From the NCBI RefSeq assembly GCF_900102545.1, contig NZ_FNBN01000001.1, forward strand, positions 411,633 through 475,632: DNA of 64,000 nucleotides, written 5' to 3'. Below the pieces are notes generated by a model, which did not search any database, was not told where the DNA came from, and saw nothing but the letters and a program-made list of their open reading frames with translations. Below are positions 45,513 through 54,358 of this stretch, one piece after another. Position 1 is the first letter of the stretch. Every line of letters begins with the position of its first letter. Position numbers and translations under genes: made by a program. The stretch comes from Chitinophaga filiformis. Its GTDB lineage: Bacteria > Bacteroidota > Bacteroidia > Chitinophagales > Chitinophagaceae.

Positions 45513-47129
45513 TTAATAACCATCATTTTGTTTAAGGTTGCCGTTCTTATTGATCTCAGTACGAGGAATAGGGAATAGTGTCCGGTAGTCTCCATTAGAC
45601 GTATGCGAGAACCATGACTTCTTAGTAAACACTTTGAAGCGGATCAGGTCCTGCCTGCGACGGTCTTCCTGTGTAAACTCCCAGCCCAGTTCATCCAGGA
45701 AGCGGCCATACTGGATATCAGCACCTCCCTGTTCTGTATGATTCAGGTGATCGCGCAAACCATAATCATACACACTTCCTTTTAACAGGTCAGCACCTGT
45801 AACGAGGGCTTTCTCCGGATGCTCCGTGAAATTCCTTTGTCTTACCTGTGTTACCAGCGTGGCTGCATCGTCGGCCTTACCTTTCCTTAACAGGCTTTCC
45901 GCTTTCATCATGAGGATGTCTGCATAGCGGAATAAAGGCCAGTCATTACTCAGCTGTACGTTGGCTTTCTGTTTGATTTCAAATTTACCCAAACGGAAAC
46001 CATGTATTTCTTCTGATTGATCAATACCCGGTACCTCGTTGATAAAGGCCAGTGGCTTTCCTGTGTAAGCGCCCATCGTACAATTCAGTTCGGCGCCGGC
46101 AGCGCTGTACTGTTGTCCCTTGATCCAGTTGTCGCGATAACGTGCATCGTCAGTATCAAAGGTATTGATGAACTGCGGGATAGCACAGATACCGCCCCAA
46201 GGAGTTGACTTGAGATTGTAGGTAGCCTGACAGGCAGGTTGTAATGTCTGCATATGAATGTCAAAGGCATTCCAGTCCGTCACATATGTTTCATCAAATG
46301 GCAAAGCGAAAATGATCTCTTTGGAATTCTCATTGTCTGTTACAAATACACTGCGTTGTACAGGTTCCAGTATAAAGCCTTTGCCTGAATTGATGATAGC
46401 ATCACAGGTGGCAATACATTCATCCCAGGCGGGAGTGCCAGCATATACCTCCGCATTCAGGTACATCTTTGCCAATAAAGCATAGGCCGCCCACTGATTG
46501 AACTTACCATAAGTTGTTTTATCATTCTTATCGCTCAATAAGGGGAGGTTATCTTTGATTTCCTTAACGATGAATTCATATACCTCTTTACGGGTACTCT
46601 GTTCCGGCAGAAATCCGTCTGGCACGTCAAACCTGGTCACGATGGGCACATTGCCATATACATCACACAGCACATAATAGTAGGATGCACGTAATACCTT
46701 CAGCTCTGCCAGTGTTTCTTCTTTGCCACTACTGACAGGAATGCTTCCTGATTCCAACTGATATATCACACGGTTACAATTGGTAATCCCGGCATAAGTA
46801 CGGTTCCAGGTATTGATAGTCACATCATCATCAGCGGTCCACTTATGCTCGTGTAAACGGCGATAGATGCCACCATCCACCCAGCCATTCGGACGTGCAG
46901 GAATTACCGCTTCATCAGAGGTAGCTTCCTGTATGCGGGCATAACCATTCCAGTCATTCAGCACAAAACGCCAGTTTACATAAGCAGCGCCTACCAGCGA
47001 AGCCAGGTCTTCTGCAGAAGGATCGAATTGTCCGGCGATGATCTGGTTATAGCTTGTATCTTTTAACTTGGTGCAGGCAGACACCAGTAACAGCGTTGCC
47101 AGTAATATTGTCTTGATAGATTGTTTCAT
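45513..47129 (-). CDS. susD: SusD/RagB glycan-binding lipoprotein
   Basis: A 538-residue outer-membrane lipoprotein with lipobox LLVSAC followed by TKLKD. TPR-like helices and the SusD core: LAELKVLRASYYYVLCDVYGNVPIV, EFIVKEIKDNLPLL, AYALLAKMYLNAEVY; C-terminal RRQDLIRFKVF and FPIPRTEINKNGNLKQNDGY are typical. It binds the glycan over the SusC channel. Lies 19 bases after susC. Sequence-specific ligand cannot be predicted; the GH127 neighbour suggests an arabinose-containing glycan. Confidence 0.95.
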   Translation of the reverse strand: MKQSIKTILLATLLLVSACTKLKDTSYNQIIAGQFDPSAEDLASLVGAAYVNWRFVLNDWNGYARIQEATSDEAVIPARPNGWVDGGIYRRLHEHKWTADDDVTINTWNRTYAGITNCNRVIYQLESGSIPVSSGKEETLAELKVLRASYYYVLCDVYGNVPIVTRFDVPDGFLPEQSTRKEVYEFIVKEIKDNLPLLSDKNDKTTYGKFNQWAAYALLAKMYLNAEVYAGTPAWDECIATCDAIINSGKGFILEPVQRSVFVTDNENSKEIIFALPFDETYVTDWNAFDIHMQTLQPACQATYNLKSTPWGGICAIPQFINTFDTDDARYRDNWIKGQQYSAAGAELNCTMGAYTGKPLAFINEVPGIDQSEEIHGFRLGKFEIKQKANVQLSNDWPLFRYADILMMKAESLLRKGKADDAATLVTQVRQRNFTEHPEKALVTGADLLKGSVYDYGLRDHLNHTEQGGADIQYGRFLDELGWEFTQEDRRRQDLIRFKVFTKKSWFSHTSNGDYRTLFPIPRTEINKNGNLKQNDGY

Positions 47130-47148
47130 AACGGCAGAAATTAACGGA

Positions 47149-50100
47149 TCAGAAATTCATGTTTACACCCACAGTAAATGTCCTAACAGAAGGATACTTA
47201 TCCCTGTCATCATTGCCAGGCGCCAGTCCCAGCCTGTTCACCTCAGGGTCTATACCCTTATACCCGGTGATGGTAAAAGTATTCAGCGTAGAAACATAGA
47301 CACGTGCGGAATGCATGTATTTTAGTTTCAGGTTCCGGAAATTGTATCCCAGTGTGATATTATCCACTTTCCAGAAATCGCCATTCTCCACATAGTAGCT
47401 GTTAAACTCCAGCGGCATGTCTTTACTTAATACCGCCTTACCGAATACCTTATCGTAAGCTGATTTTAAACGATTGTACTGCTGCAGGCCTGTGTTCTCA
47501 TAATACATGCGCTGAAAGTTCAGTATCTGATAGTCGAAAGCGCCACGCATAGTAATATTCAGATCAAACTGTTTATAGCGGAAAGTGTTGTTCCATCCGG
47601 CATAATACTTCGGAAGGCCATTCCCCAGTACTCGTTTGTCTTCGAACGCATGCTGGTAGCTGTCATAAGGCACGGGCTTTCCATCACGTCCTTCATAGAT
47701 CCATTTACCATCTTCAGAAATATCTACCACCTTGAAGCCATAGAAATCACCGATATGATCACCGATGTTCACGATATGTGTAAAGGTCTGGATCGGCTCA
47801 CCGGTACCACCGGTAGTAAAGTAGTTGTTGGTAGTTTTGTAGAGATTATTAGAAAGGCTGACCAGTTTATTGGTGTTGGTAGAGAAATTCACGCTGGAGG
47901 TCCATTCGAAATTCTTTGTCTTCACCGGAATAAAGTTCACCAATACTTCCAGGCCTTTATTTTCCATCTTACCTACGTTCGCACGGGTGGTAGGATACAG
48001 GTTTGGAGGACTAGGCACCTGGTAGTCATACAGCAATCCATTGATACGGCGGATGTAGTAATCCACGCTACCGCTGATCCTGCCGCTATGCATGGAAAAG
48101 TCTAATCCTGCATTGGTTTCATGCTTCTCTTCCCAGCGCAAGTCGGCATTAGGGTTCTGAGAAGGGCCCAGTGTCTGGATCCATACGCCATTTACATATA
48201 CATAGCTGCCGTAGTTCAGGATAGCCACACCGAGGAAAAGATCAGTAGGCTGTGTACCTGTAACGCCATAACCTACACGTAATTTCAGATCATCGAACAA
48301 TGTCTGACTTTTCATAAACGCCTCATTGCTGATACGCCATCCGGCAGAGATAGCCGGGAAGTTACCCCATGGTTGCTTCGTACCATACAACTGGCTGGCG
48401 GCTTCATGACGCAAACTGGCCATTAACAGGTAACGGTCATCATAACTATAAGTAGCCCTGCCGAAGAAACCAATGAGGTTTGTTTCTGTCTTATCACTGT
48501 ATTCCGGTGCCAGTCCTTCTTTTAATGCCTGTCCTATACCGATGTTGTTATAAGTAAAACGGTCTGTCGGGAAGTCCCAGTTCTGCATCCAGTGACTGTT
48601 GTACTCCCGCTCCTGGTAGCTGTATCCTGCCAGGGCTGTGAATTTATGTCGTCTGACATTAGCGGTGTATTGTGCGGTCAGCTCCATCAGCCTGTCCATG
48701 CTTTGCGTTGAGCCAACAGAGGCATAACCGTTCCTGCTGTCTCTCAAATTGGAGATATGCTTTTTGGTTTCCGAGTATCCTCTGTCTTCATTGTAGTGCG
48801 TATAAGAGAATAAGGCAGACAGCTTCAGTCCCTGTACTGGCAGCAAGGTCAGTGAACCATTCAGACGTGTATTCTGGGAAGTGTTCCGGCCATCGCTTTC
48901 CATAAGTCTTGACACCGGATTTTCGTAGTTAAACAGGCCTGTCTGTTCATACCAGTTCCCCAGTGAATCACGGAGCGGAGAAGTTGGATTACGGATGAGG
49001 GCCTGTCTGTAGGTATAACCATTAAAACTGAAACCATCGCCGGTAGTGGTATACCTGTTGTTGGCACTCAGCATACCCAGGTTTATGCGCAGTTTATCAT
49101 CCAGCATACTGTGGTTGATATCGATGCGACCGGTGAAGGTCCTATTGTCTGATTTCTTCATGATACCTTCCAGGGAGCGGTAGTTCGCATTCGCGAGATA
49201 ATTTGTCTTCGCATTACCACCCCTCATTGTCAGGTTATGTACATGTGTTAATGGCGTCTGTGATATTTCTTTTAACCAGTCAGTATTGGCGCCCTGGTCC
49301 CAGGAAGCGTCTCTGGTACCATCTGCGATCTGTTTCCGGTAATCTGCAGCTGTCAGCATATCTGGCTTGCGGGCAATGGTCTGTGTGCTGACATAGCCGC
49401 TATATTCCACAGAGTTGTTATAGGTTCCACTGGCCCTGCGGGTAGTGATAATGATCACACCATTGGTACCACGGGTACCATAGATAGCAGCGGCAGAACC
49501 GTCTTTTAATACATCCACGGATTCAATATCTTCGGGCGCGACGGTCTTCAGATCACCGGGGATACCGTCTATCAGTACTAAGGGGTTAGCGTTGGCTCCT
49601 AACAGGGTGGTATTGCCGCGCAACAGGATCTGTGAGCCGCTGGTAGGATCTCCACTGGGTGTACCGATGGAAAGTCCGGCTACTTTACCTTGCAGCAGCT
49701 GGCCGGCATCCAGCACATTCCCTTTTACGAAGCTTTCTGATTTTACTGTAGCAACAGCGCTGGTCAGGTCTCCTTTCCGCAGGCTGCCATAGCCTATTAC
49801 AACAACATCCGCCAGGGAGTTATCGCTCAAGGCCATCTGGATATTCAGCTGGCTACGGCCTCTCACGGCTATTTCCTGGGTGCGGTAACCGATATAGCTG
49901 ATCAGCAGTGTATCGGCCTCACTCCTTGCTTCGAGTGAGAAGGCGCCTTTCTCGTTGGTGATGGTACCGGCCCTTGACGATTTCACCACAATGCTCACCC
50001 CGGGTAATGGCTGGCCTTTTTCGTCGGTCACCATGCCTGTGATCACCTTGTCCATACCTACAGGCACGGGCACGCCTTTCGCCGCAGCCTGCATAGCGGC

Positions 50101-50505
50101 AGACATTGGCATTCTTTTAATAATGATATATTTTCCCTCCTGTACATAGAACAGGTCATGCGGAAGCAGTAACGCGTCCAGCACCTCTTTCAGTGAGCGT
50201 TCCTTGTTTTCCAGCGCAGGCACGGACGTATTGCCGGCCAGCGCGCCATCTACAACAAAGAGGAAAGGCGCCTGTGTTTCTATGCGTTTTAATACTTTAT
50301 CAAGTTTTCCTTCCCTGATATTCAGCTGCAACATCACGGTGTTCAGGTCCTGTCCGCTGGTATTACGGGCAATGAGCAACAACGTTGTTGTACACAGCAC
50401 TATCATGATCATGATCACTGTTCGCATTAGCTTAAACAAAAGGTCTGGTAAATAATGGTGGGTGATGCCCATAGGCTTCCCTGTCAAAATACCGTAGTAT
50501 TTCAT
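47149..50505 (-). CDS. susC: SusC/RagA TonB-linked outer membrane protein with STN domain
   Basis: 1118 residues from the ATG at 50505 (MKYYGILTGKPM). The frame extends 20 codons upstream, but the codons at 50505 fit the long basic leader of Chitinophaga-type SusC; the signal helix is MRTVIMIMIVLCTTTLLLIA. An STN domain (NIREGKLDKVLKRIETQA) is followed by a carboxypeptidase-like domain (ITGMVTDEKGQPLPGVSIVV) and a plug with VLKDGSAAAIYGTRG. It imports oligosaccharide with SusD, and its STN domain signals to the FecR/sigma pair encoded just upstream. Confidence 0.93.
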   Translation of the reverse strand: MKYYGILTGKPMGITHHYLPDLLFKLMRTVIMIMIVLCTTTLLLIARNTSGQDLNTVMLQLNIREGKLDKVLKRIETQAPFLFVVDGALAGNTSVPALENKERSLKEVLDALLLPHDLFYVQEGKYIIIKRMPMSAAMQAAAKGVPVPVGMDKVITGMVTDEKGQPLPGVSIVVKSSRAGTITNEKGAFSLEARSEADTLLISYIGYRTQEIAVRGRSQLNIQMALSDNSLADVVVIGYGSLRKGDLTSAVATVKSESFVKGNVLDAGQLLQGKVAGLSIGTPSGDPTSGSQILLRGNTTLLGANANPLVLIDGIPGDLKTVAPEDIESVDVLKDGSAAAIYGTRGTNGVIIITTRRASGTYNNSVEYSGYVSTQTIARKPDMLTAADYRKQIADGTRDASWDQGANTDWLKEISQTPLTHVHNLTMRGGNAKTNYLANANYRSLEGIMKKSDNRTFTGRIDINHSMLDDKLRINLGMLSANNRYTTTGDGFSFNGYTYRQALIRNPTSPLRDSLGNWYEQTGLFNYENPVSRLMESDGRNTSQNTRLNGSLTLLPVQGLKLSALFSYTHYNEDRGYSETKKHISNLRDSRNGYASVGSTQSMDRLMELTAQYTANVRRHKFTALAGYSYQEREYNSHWMQNWDFPTDRFTYNNIGIGQALKEGLAPEYSDKTETNLIGFFGRATYSYDDRYLLMASLRHEAASQLYGTKQPWGNFPAISAGWRISNEAFMKSQTLFDDLKLRVGYGVTGTQPTDLFLGVAILNYGSYVYVNGVWIQTLGPSQNPNADLRWEEKHETNAGLDFSMHSGRISGSVDYYIRRINGLLYDYQVPSPPNLYPTTRANVGKMENKGLEVLVNFIPVKTKNFEWTSSVNFSTNTNKLVSLSNNLYKTTNNYFTTGGTGEPIQTFTHIVNIGDHIGDFYGFKVVDISEDGKWIYEGRDGKPVPYDSYQHAFEDKRVLGNGLPKYYAGWNNTFRYKQFDLNITMRGAFDYQILNFQRMYYENTGLQQYNRLKSAYDKVFGKAVLSKDMPLEFNSYYVENGDFWKVDNITLGYNFRNLKLKYMHSARVYVSTLNTFTITGYKGIDPEVNRLGLAPGNDDRDKYPSVRTFTVGVNMNF

Positions 50506-50518
50506 ATCTTTAATTGCA

Positions 50519-50631
50519 TTTTGTATGATGTAATAGAATACAAAGCCGTAGCGCCTGCGTTGCATGTATGGTTTGCAGACTCTTATGCAGACAGCGCTAT
50601 GTTATCCTTTCCTTTCAGGAAAGGATTTTTT
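50519..50631 (+). ncRNA. candidate plus-strand antisense RNA between fecR and susC
   Basis: On the plus strand (opposite to the genes) a large stem (TAGCGC-CTGC / GCAG-ACA-GCGCTA, 50549-50599) is followed by ATCCTTTCC / GGAAAGGAT (50604-50612, 50618-50626) and a T run at 50626-50631: a clean intrinsic terminator with no plus-strand gene to end. A -7-like TATCTTTA (50505-50512) would give a transcript of about 110 bases. Known precedent: Bacteroides PULs carry short antisense RNAs at this exact place. The 5' end is an estimate. Confidence 0.5.
50604..50631 (+). terminator. orphan plus-strand intrinsic terminator
   Basis: Nine-base perfect arms, five-base loop TTTCA, and six T's directly after the stem. 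All annotated genes here are on the minus strand, where the hairpin would be preceded, not followed, by the T/A run. Confidence 0.8.
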
Positions 50632-50696
50632 ATGTGGTATTGCCGGGAAATGCTGTTGTTTGTTTCATAACGGGATTGCTTGATTTTTGTGAAATA

Positions 50697-51566
50697 TTAT
50701 TGGCACCCTTCTCCGCTGATATATACTTCTTTTTTATCCTGACTGATGCGGAACGTGGAATTGTTGATCTTACACAATAGTTCCAGTATTCTATCCATAG
50801 GTGTGTGTTCGTCAAAGCTGGCAATGAATGTGCACTTCTTCAGTGCATCGTTCTCAAAATGGAAAGCTACATTGTACTTCCTGCTTAGCATGTTTGCAAC
50901 GGATTCAAATGTTTCATTGTTCACTTCAAAACCTCCTTGTATCCAGGCGTGGTAGACAGTTGCATTGACCGTTCTTTCGGCGGTACTGTCTGTTGTTTCT
51001 TTCAGCGTGATCTGTTTATTGGCTGTCAGTATTGTAATATGTTTTCTTTCATCTTCCACCCGTATCTTTCCGGAAGCGACGGTAATAGCAGTTGGCTCGC
51101 CGCTATAGGCTTTAATATTGAACCTCGTACCCAGTACAGTTGTAGTGCTGCCGCCCGCTTTTACGACAAATGGCCGGGCAGCCTTTTTCACGTCGAAAAA
51201 CGCTTCACCACTGAGTGTAACTTCCCTGCTTTGTGGTCCGTCATTATATTGCAGCTTGCTGTCAGCATTCAGCCAAACGATGCTACTGTCGGGCAGTACG
51301 ATCTTGTTCTGCTGTTCCCTGGGTACGTATACGACAAGTTTCTTTTCCGCCTTCTTCGGATACAAAGCCCAGATCCCCGCGGCTATCATAACAGCTGCTG
51401 CCATCCACCATACGGAGGACAGACGTCGCCTCCTGGGATTGTCTTCATTCCTGACCAGATCCATTTCTTCCTTTCCGTACCATTGCATCAGGATGTTGAT
51501 CTCTTCGGCTGTGGCGGTGCCTGCCAGCCATTTGCGGGCAAGTTCGTGGATGTAATCGTCAGGCAT
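50697..51566 (-). CDS. FecR family anti-sigma factor of the GH127 PUL
   Basis: A 289-residue protein. N-terminal ~55-residue sigma-binding part (MPDDYIHELARKWLAGTATAEEI), a membrane helix (WWMAAAVMIAAGIWALY), and the periplasmic FecR domain (KIVLPDSSIVWLNADSKLQY, TLSGEAFFDV, TVLGTRFNIKAYSG). It ends with the short DUF4974-type segment FEVNNETFESVANMLSRKYNV ... CTFIASFDEHTPMDRILELL. It receives the signal from the SusC STN domain and controls the sigma encoded 70 bases upstream. Confidence 0.93.
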   Translation of the reverse strand: MPDDYIHELARKWLAGTATAEEINILMQWYGKEEMDLVRNEDNPRRRRLSSVWWMAAAVMIAAGIWALYPKKAEKKLVVYVPREQQNKIVLPDSSIVWLNADSKLQYNDGPQSREVTLSGEAFFDVKKAARPFVVKAGGSTTTVLGTRFNIKAYSGEPTAITVASGKIRVEDERKHITILTANKQITLKETTDSTAERTVNATVYHAWIQGGFEVNNETFESVANMLSRKYNVAFHFENDALKKCTFIASFDEHTPMDRILELLCKINNSTFRISQDKKEVYISGEGCQ

Positions 51567-51636
51567 TATTTCCGAGTTATACTAATTAAGAGTGTATAAC
51601 TGACAATTTACCCTTGCCCGGAAGAAAGATTTTTTT

Positions 51637-52224
51637 TCAGAAGAGGAAAGTGTGTAGTGCGCTTAGTTTCAGGCGTAATATTTTCAGGGCTTTGGTGAGG
51701 TGGCCTTCGGCAGTTTTGGGTGATATATTAAAAGTTTCAGCTGCCTGTGTGATGGAGTAGTCGAGCAGTTTATTATAATAGAATACCTGCCGGCTTTTTT
51801 CCGGCAGTTCATTGGCTACGGTTTCTATTAGTTGCAGGAGCAGCCTGTCATTTACCAGTGATTCCACATCTCCCTCTTTACTGCCGGCTGTTTCAGCCAT
51901 CTGAGATAAAGTCTTCATCCTGGAGGCAATGGTCTGCCTGCTGGCCAGGTAATGAAATACGGCGTAACGGGTGATGGCGAAGAGGTAGGGTTTCAGGGCG
52001 GAGATCTCTATGTCGTGTCTTTTTTCCCATAGAATGATGAAGGTATCCTGTACGATCTCCTCTGCGATCTCTTTGGCGTGGAGGCGCTTCATGGTGACAT
52101 GGAATAACAGGTCCCAATACCGGTTGTACACTTCGTTAAAAGCGTCAACGGAATCAGCCCTGATCATGTCCCACAGGTAATTATCCGTGCAAGTGGAATC
52201 CGGATGAATGTGCGCGTTCTTCAC
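51637..52224 (-). CDS. ECF sigma factor of the GH127 PUL
   Basis: A 195-residue ECF sigma. Region 2: DAFNEVYNRYWDLLFHVTMKRL and AEEIVQDTFIILWEKRHDI; region 4: LPEKSRQVFYYNKLLDYSITQAAETFNISPKTAEGHLTKALKIL. With FecR and SusC it makes the usual Bacteroidota trans-envelope switch for glycan sensing. The first ~15 residues are polar and variable. The ATG at 52224 is the only start before region 2. Confidence 0.93.
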   Translation of the reverse strand: MKNAHIHPDSTCTDNYLWDMIRADSVDAFNEVYNRYWDLLFHVTMKRLHAKEIAEEIVQDTFIILWEKRHDIEISALKPYLFAITRYAVFHYLASRQTIASRMKTLSQMAETAGSKEGDVESLVNDRLLLQLIETVANELPEKSRQVFYYNKLLDYSITQAAETFNISPKTAEGHLTKALKILRLKLSALHTFLF

Positions 52225-52343
52225 GTGAAAAGTATAAAGCCCTTATAAGTGTGTAATCTACAATTAAATCTTCACTTTTCCAATATGGGATTACTTATCA
52301 GGAAAACGCTTGTTCTGATATTTTTTCTTTATGTGTTAGGGAA

Positions 52344-53051
52344 TTATAAGGCAGTGGCATTAACTGCGTTCATCGTGGTACAACCTACTATTCCGGCGGT
52401 CTCCGTGCGCAGGCGGGTATCTCCCAGGGAGACGGGCTGGAATCCTTTCTCGAGTGCCAGTTTGATCTCTTCGGGGGTGAAGTCGCCTTCGGGGCCGATC
52501 AGCAGCAGGCTATCCTTACCTGGCTGCATGGCTTGCCAGAGGTGTTGTTTCTGTTCCGGCAGGCAATGCGCGATAAACAGCTGGTCAGCAGGTGGCTGCT
52601 GCACCAGGGCTTCAAAAGTGGCGGGGGCGGTTAGTTCCGGGAGGTAATATTGCTGCGATTGCAGCATGGCGGAGACCAAAATATTCTCAAAACGGTCGGC
52701 ACGGAACTTTTCCTTTTCGGTACGTTGGCTCACCAGGGGGATGATGGTCTGCATACCGATTTCGGTCGCTTTTTCCAGGAACCATTCTATACGGGAGGTA
52801 TTTTTAGTAAAGGAAATGGCAATGCGGACAGGCGCTTTTACGGGCGGCATCAGTTCATAGTTTTTCACCTGCACCACACACTTTTTACGGTTGTCGTCCG
52901 TGATAACGCCGGTATATCTGCCACCACGACCGTCGGCCAGCAGCACTTCGTCGCCAGCCTCATGGCGAAGCACCTGGATGCAGTATTTGGAAGTAGGTTC
53001 GTCCATGGTGTAATGTCCGGCGCCGGAGGTGATGTCTTTTGCGTAAAACAT
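52344..53051 (-). CDS. rsmE: 16S rRNA m3U1498 methyltransferase
   Basis: From the ATG at 53051 (MFYAKDITSGAGHYTMDEP), 235 residues. N-terminal PUA-like part (SKYCIQVLRHEAGDEVLLADG) and a C-terminal SPOUT knot with LLLIGPEGDFTPEEI and SLGDTRLRTETA. It methylates U1498 of 16S rRNA. A longer frame to 53117 is rejected. A box reading GATATTTG on the minus strand lies about 25 bases upstream of the ATG (7 of 8 consensus bases). Confidence 0.95.
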   Translation of the reverse strand: MFYAKDITSGAGHYTMDEPTSKYCIQVLRHEAGDEVLLADGRGGRYTGVITDDNRKKCVVQVKNYELMPPVKAPVRIAISFTKNTSRIEWFLEKATEIGMQTIIPLVSQRTEKEKFRADRFENILVSAMLQSQQYYLPELTAPATFEALVQQPPADQLFIAHCLPEQKQHLWQAMQPGKDSLLLIGPEGDFTPEEIKLALEKGFQPVSLGDTRLRTETAGIVGCTTMNAVNATAL

Positions 53052-53153
53052 GATTGCCTGTTGAAATTTTTGCAAATATCGGTTACTTGGTGAATATGGG
53101 GAGCATATGAATTGCATATGAGTTGTATCCTGGGTATATGCTGGAAATAAATG

Positions 53154-53184
53154 AAAAAACGCCTCATTGGCTAGTGAAAAGGCG
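53154..53184 (-). terminator. intrinsic terminator of the unrecognised gene pair
   Basis: CGCCT / AGGCG arms (53160-53164, 53180-53184) with an inner CATT/AGTG extension; on the minus strand a run of T's follows (plus-strand AAAAAA 53154-53159). It starts about 17 bases past the stop of the gene at 53201. Confidence 0.75.
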
Positions 53185-53200
53185 GTACAGAAGATATCTT

Positions 53201-53626
53201 TTATACTTCGACTTCTTCAACAAAGTTTTTCTTAATGCTGTGTTCTACCAACAAGCCCGCGCGTAACTCTTCTTTATAGTCCAATATCATCTGTTTCTCT
53301 TCTGCCTTACTTATATCCGGTTTCCCATATTTACCAACCTTTGGATAAAACCCAAGTAGCGTAACACATTCCTTCTCCCGATCAACATAATAATATAACC
53401 TATAGCCACAGCTCTTTCCCTTACCATTATTGGAGTTGTCGAGCCGGGATTTTAAGTACCGGAAATCACCATTATCATATAGAATCTGAGGCAGACTAAA
53501 TATATCGTCTATTGACTTGTTCAGGAAAAACGAACATAAATCGTTACAACAATTGCTATAACTGTTGTTTTTCTTATAACGGGACAAATCACTTCTTACA
53601 GAAGAGATTGTATAAAAAACAGGCAA
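53201..53626 (-). CDS. RelE/ParE-like small protein, possible toxin
   Basis: A 141-residue basic-to-neutral protein, no signal. The central stretch FRYLKSRLDNSNNGKGKSCGYRLYYYV then VTLLGFYPKVGKYGKPDIS, and a Glu-rich helix KAEEKQMILDYKEEL, resembles the GYR-Y-YYV...I-LL-IY-K order of RelE/ParE-fold ribonuclease toxins; the match is distant. It lies 11 bases after a gene of similar size on the same strand and has its own terminator, as for toxin-antitoxin pairs (the partner upstream). Composition is AT-richer than neighbours. I cannot assign catalytic residues. Confidence 0.45.
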   Translation of the reverse strand: MPVFYTISSVRSDLSRYKKNNSYSNCCNDLCSFFLNKSIDDIFSLPQILYDNGDFRYLKSRLDNSNNGKGKSCGYRLYYYVDREKECVTLLGFYPKVGKYGKPDISKAEEKQMILDYKEELRAGLLVEHSIKKNFVEEVEV

Positions 53627-53637
53627 TGGAGTTGGGA

Positions 53638-54048
53638 TTAATCGTTGAACAATGAGTTATAATCTTCATTTCTGTTTACCTTATAACGCGAAAGATCGTT
53701 AGTGATCTCGCGCAGGTCATTTACTTCATTGTTAAACATTTCCAGCTGTGTGCGAACTTCGTTCTGTAAGCCAGCATTTATAATTGAAGTATTGATTTTT
53801 TCCGATCCGCTGAAAATCAGGAAGGCCTTGTCCACTATGTCTTTTGCCTTTTCTGATGTATAGCTATTGAAGTTCTTTTCAATATCATCTACGATTCCCC
53901 TGGTTAACTCCGCAATGTTAGAAAATCCTTTCTGGACATCCAGTATAAGGTCCAAATGTTCGTCTGAGCCATGCAGAATAAACTGCTCAGTATCTTCAAT
54001 TGAAGATACTGTTTGCTCAATCATTTTAATTTCAGTACGATAAGACAT
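53638..54048 (-). CDS. helical hypothetical protein, possible antitoxin or partner
   Basis: A 136-residue, acidic, largely alpha-helical protein with coiled-coil-like heptads (MIEQTVSSIEDTEQFILHGS ... NEVNDLREITNDLSRYKV). There is no DNA-binding motif that I recognise. It is directly upstream of the RelE-like gene, separated by 11 bases, and probably cotranscribed with it. No family name can be given. It may neutralise, scaffold or be unrelated to its neighbour. Confidence 0.5.
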   Translation of the reverse strand: MSYRTEIKMIEQTVSSIEDTEQFILHGSDEHLDLILDVQKGFSNIAELTRGIVDDIEKNFNSYTSEKAKDIVDKAFLIFSGSEKINTSIINAGLQNEVRTQLEMFNNEVNDLREITNDLSRYKVNRNEDYNSLFND

Positions 54049-54143
54049 TCACTTATTTTTTCAAGGTAACAAATCAGTATATTATTCAGATAAATATAAC
54101 TCGTAGTCAAATATAATATTGTGATATAACCTGGCCAAAGATT

Positions 54144-54332
54144 TTAACACAAATGCAGTAACTGGTGCTTCACTTCTGTTATACTTTTATGCTTGTTTTC
54201 CAGAACAAACGCTATCTGGTTCGGATACATCTTCTCCACAGCTTTAATTCCCTTTTCGCTAAAGAGCACAAAAGCCAAAAGCATTTCACTAATTGCGAGC
54301 TTTTTTCTATATGATTCGAGATTATCCATCAT
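54144..54332 (-). CDS. small hypothetical protein
   Basis: A 62-residue protein starting MMDNLESYRKKLAISEMLLAF, with a helical, slightly hydrophobic first half and ending KSITEVKHQLLHLC. I do not recognise it. An exact -7 box on the minus strand (TAGATTTG, 54335-54342) lies 3 bases before the first ATG, so transcription would start near 54329 and the true start might be an internal ATG (54284). It belongs to the AT-richer islet 53.2-54.4 kb, between MATE and rsmE. Confidence 0.45.
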   Translation of the reverse strand: MMDNLESYRKKLAISEMLLAFVLFSEKGIKAVEKMYPNQIAFVLENKHKSITEVKHQLLHLC

Positions 54333-54334
54333 TA

Positions 54335-54342
54335 CAAATCTA
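54335..54342 (-). promoter_or_regulatory. -7 box in the accessory islet
   Basis: Minus-strand TAGATTTG, exact TAnnTTTG. Position overlaps the start of the 62-residue gene by a few bases. Confidence 0.45.
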
Positions 54343-54358
54343 CCGAAAGTGATTCTAT

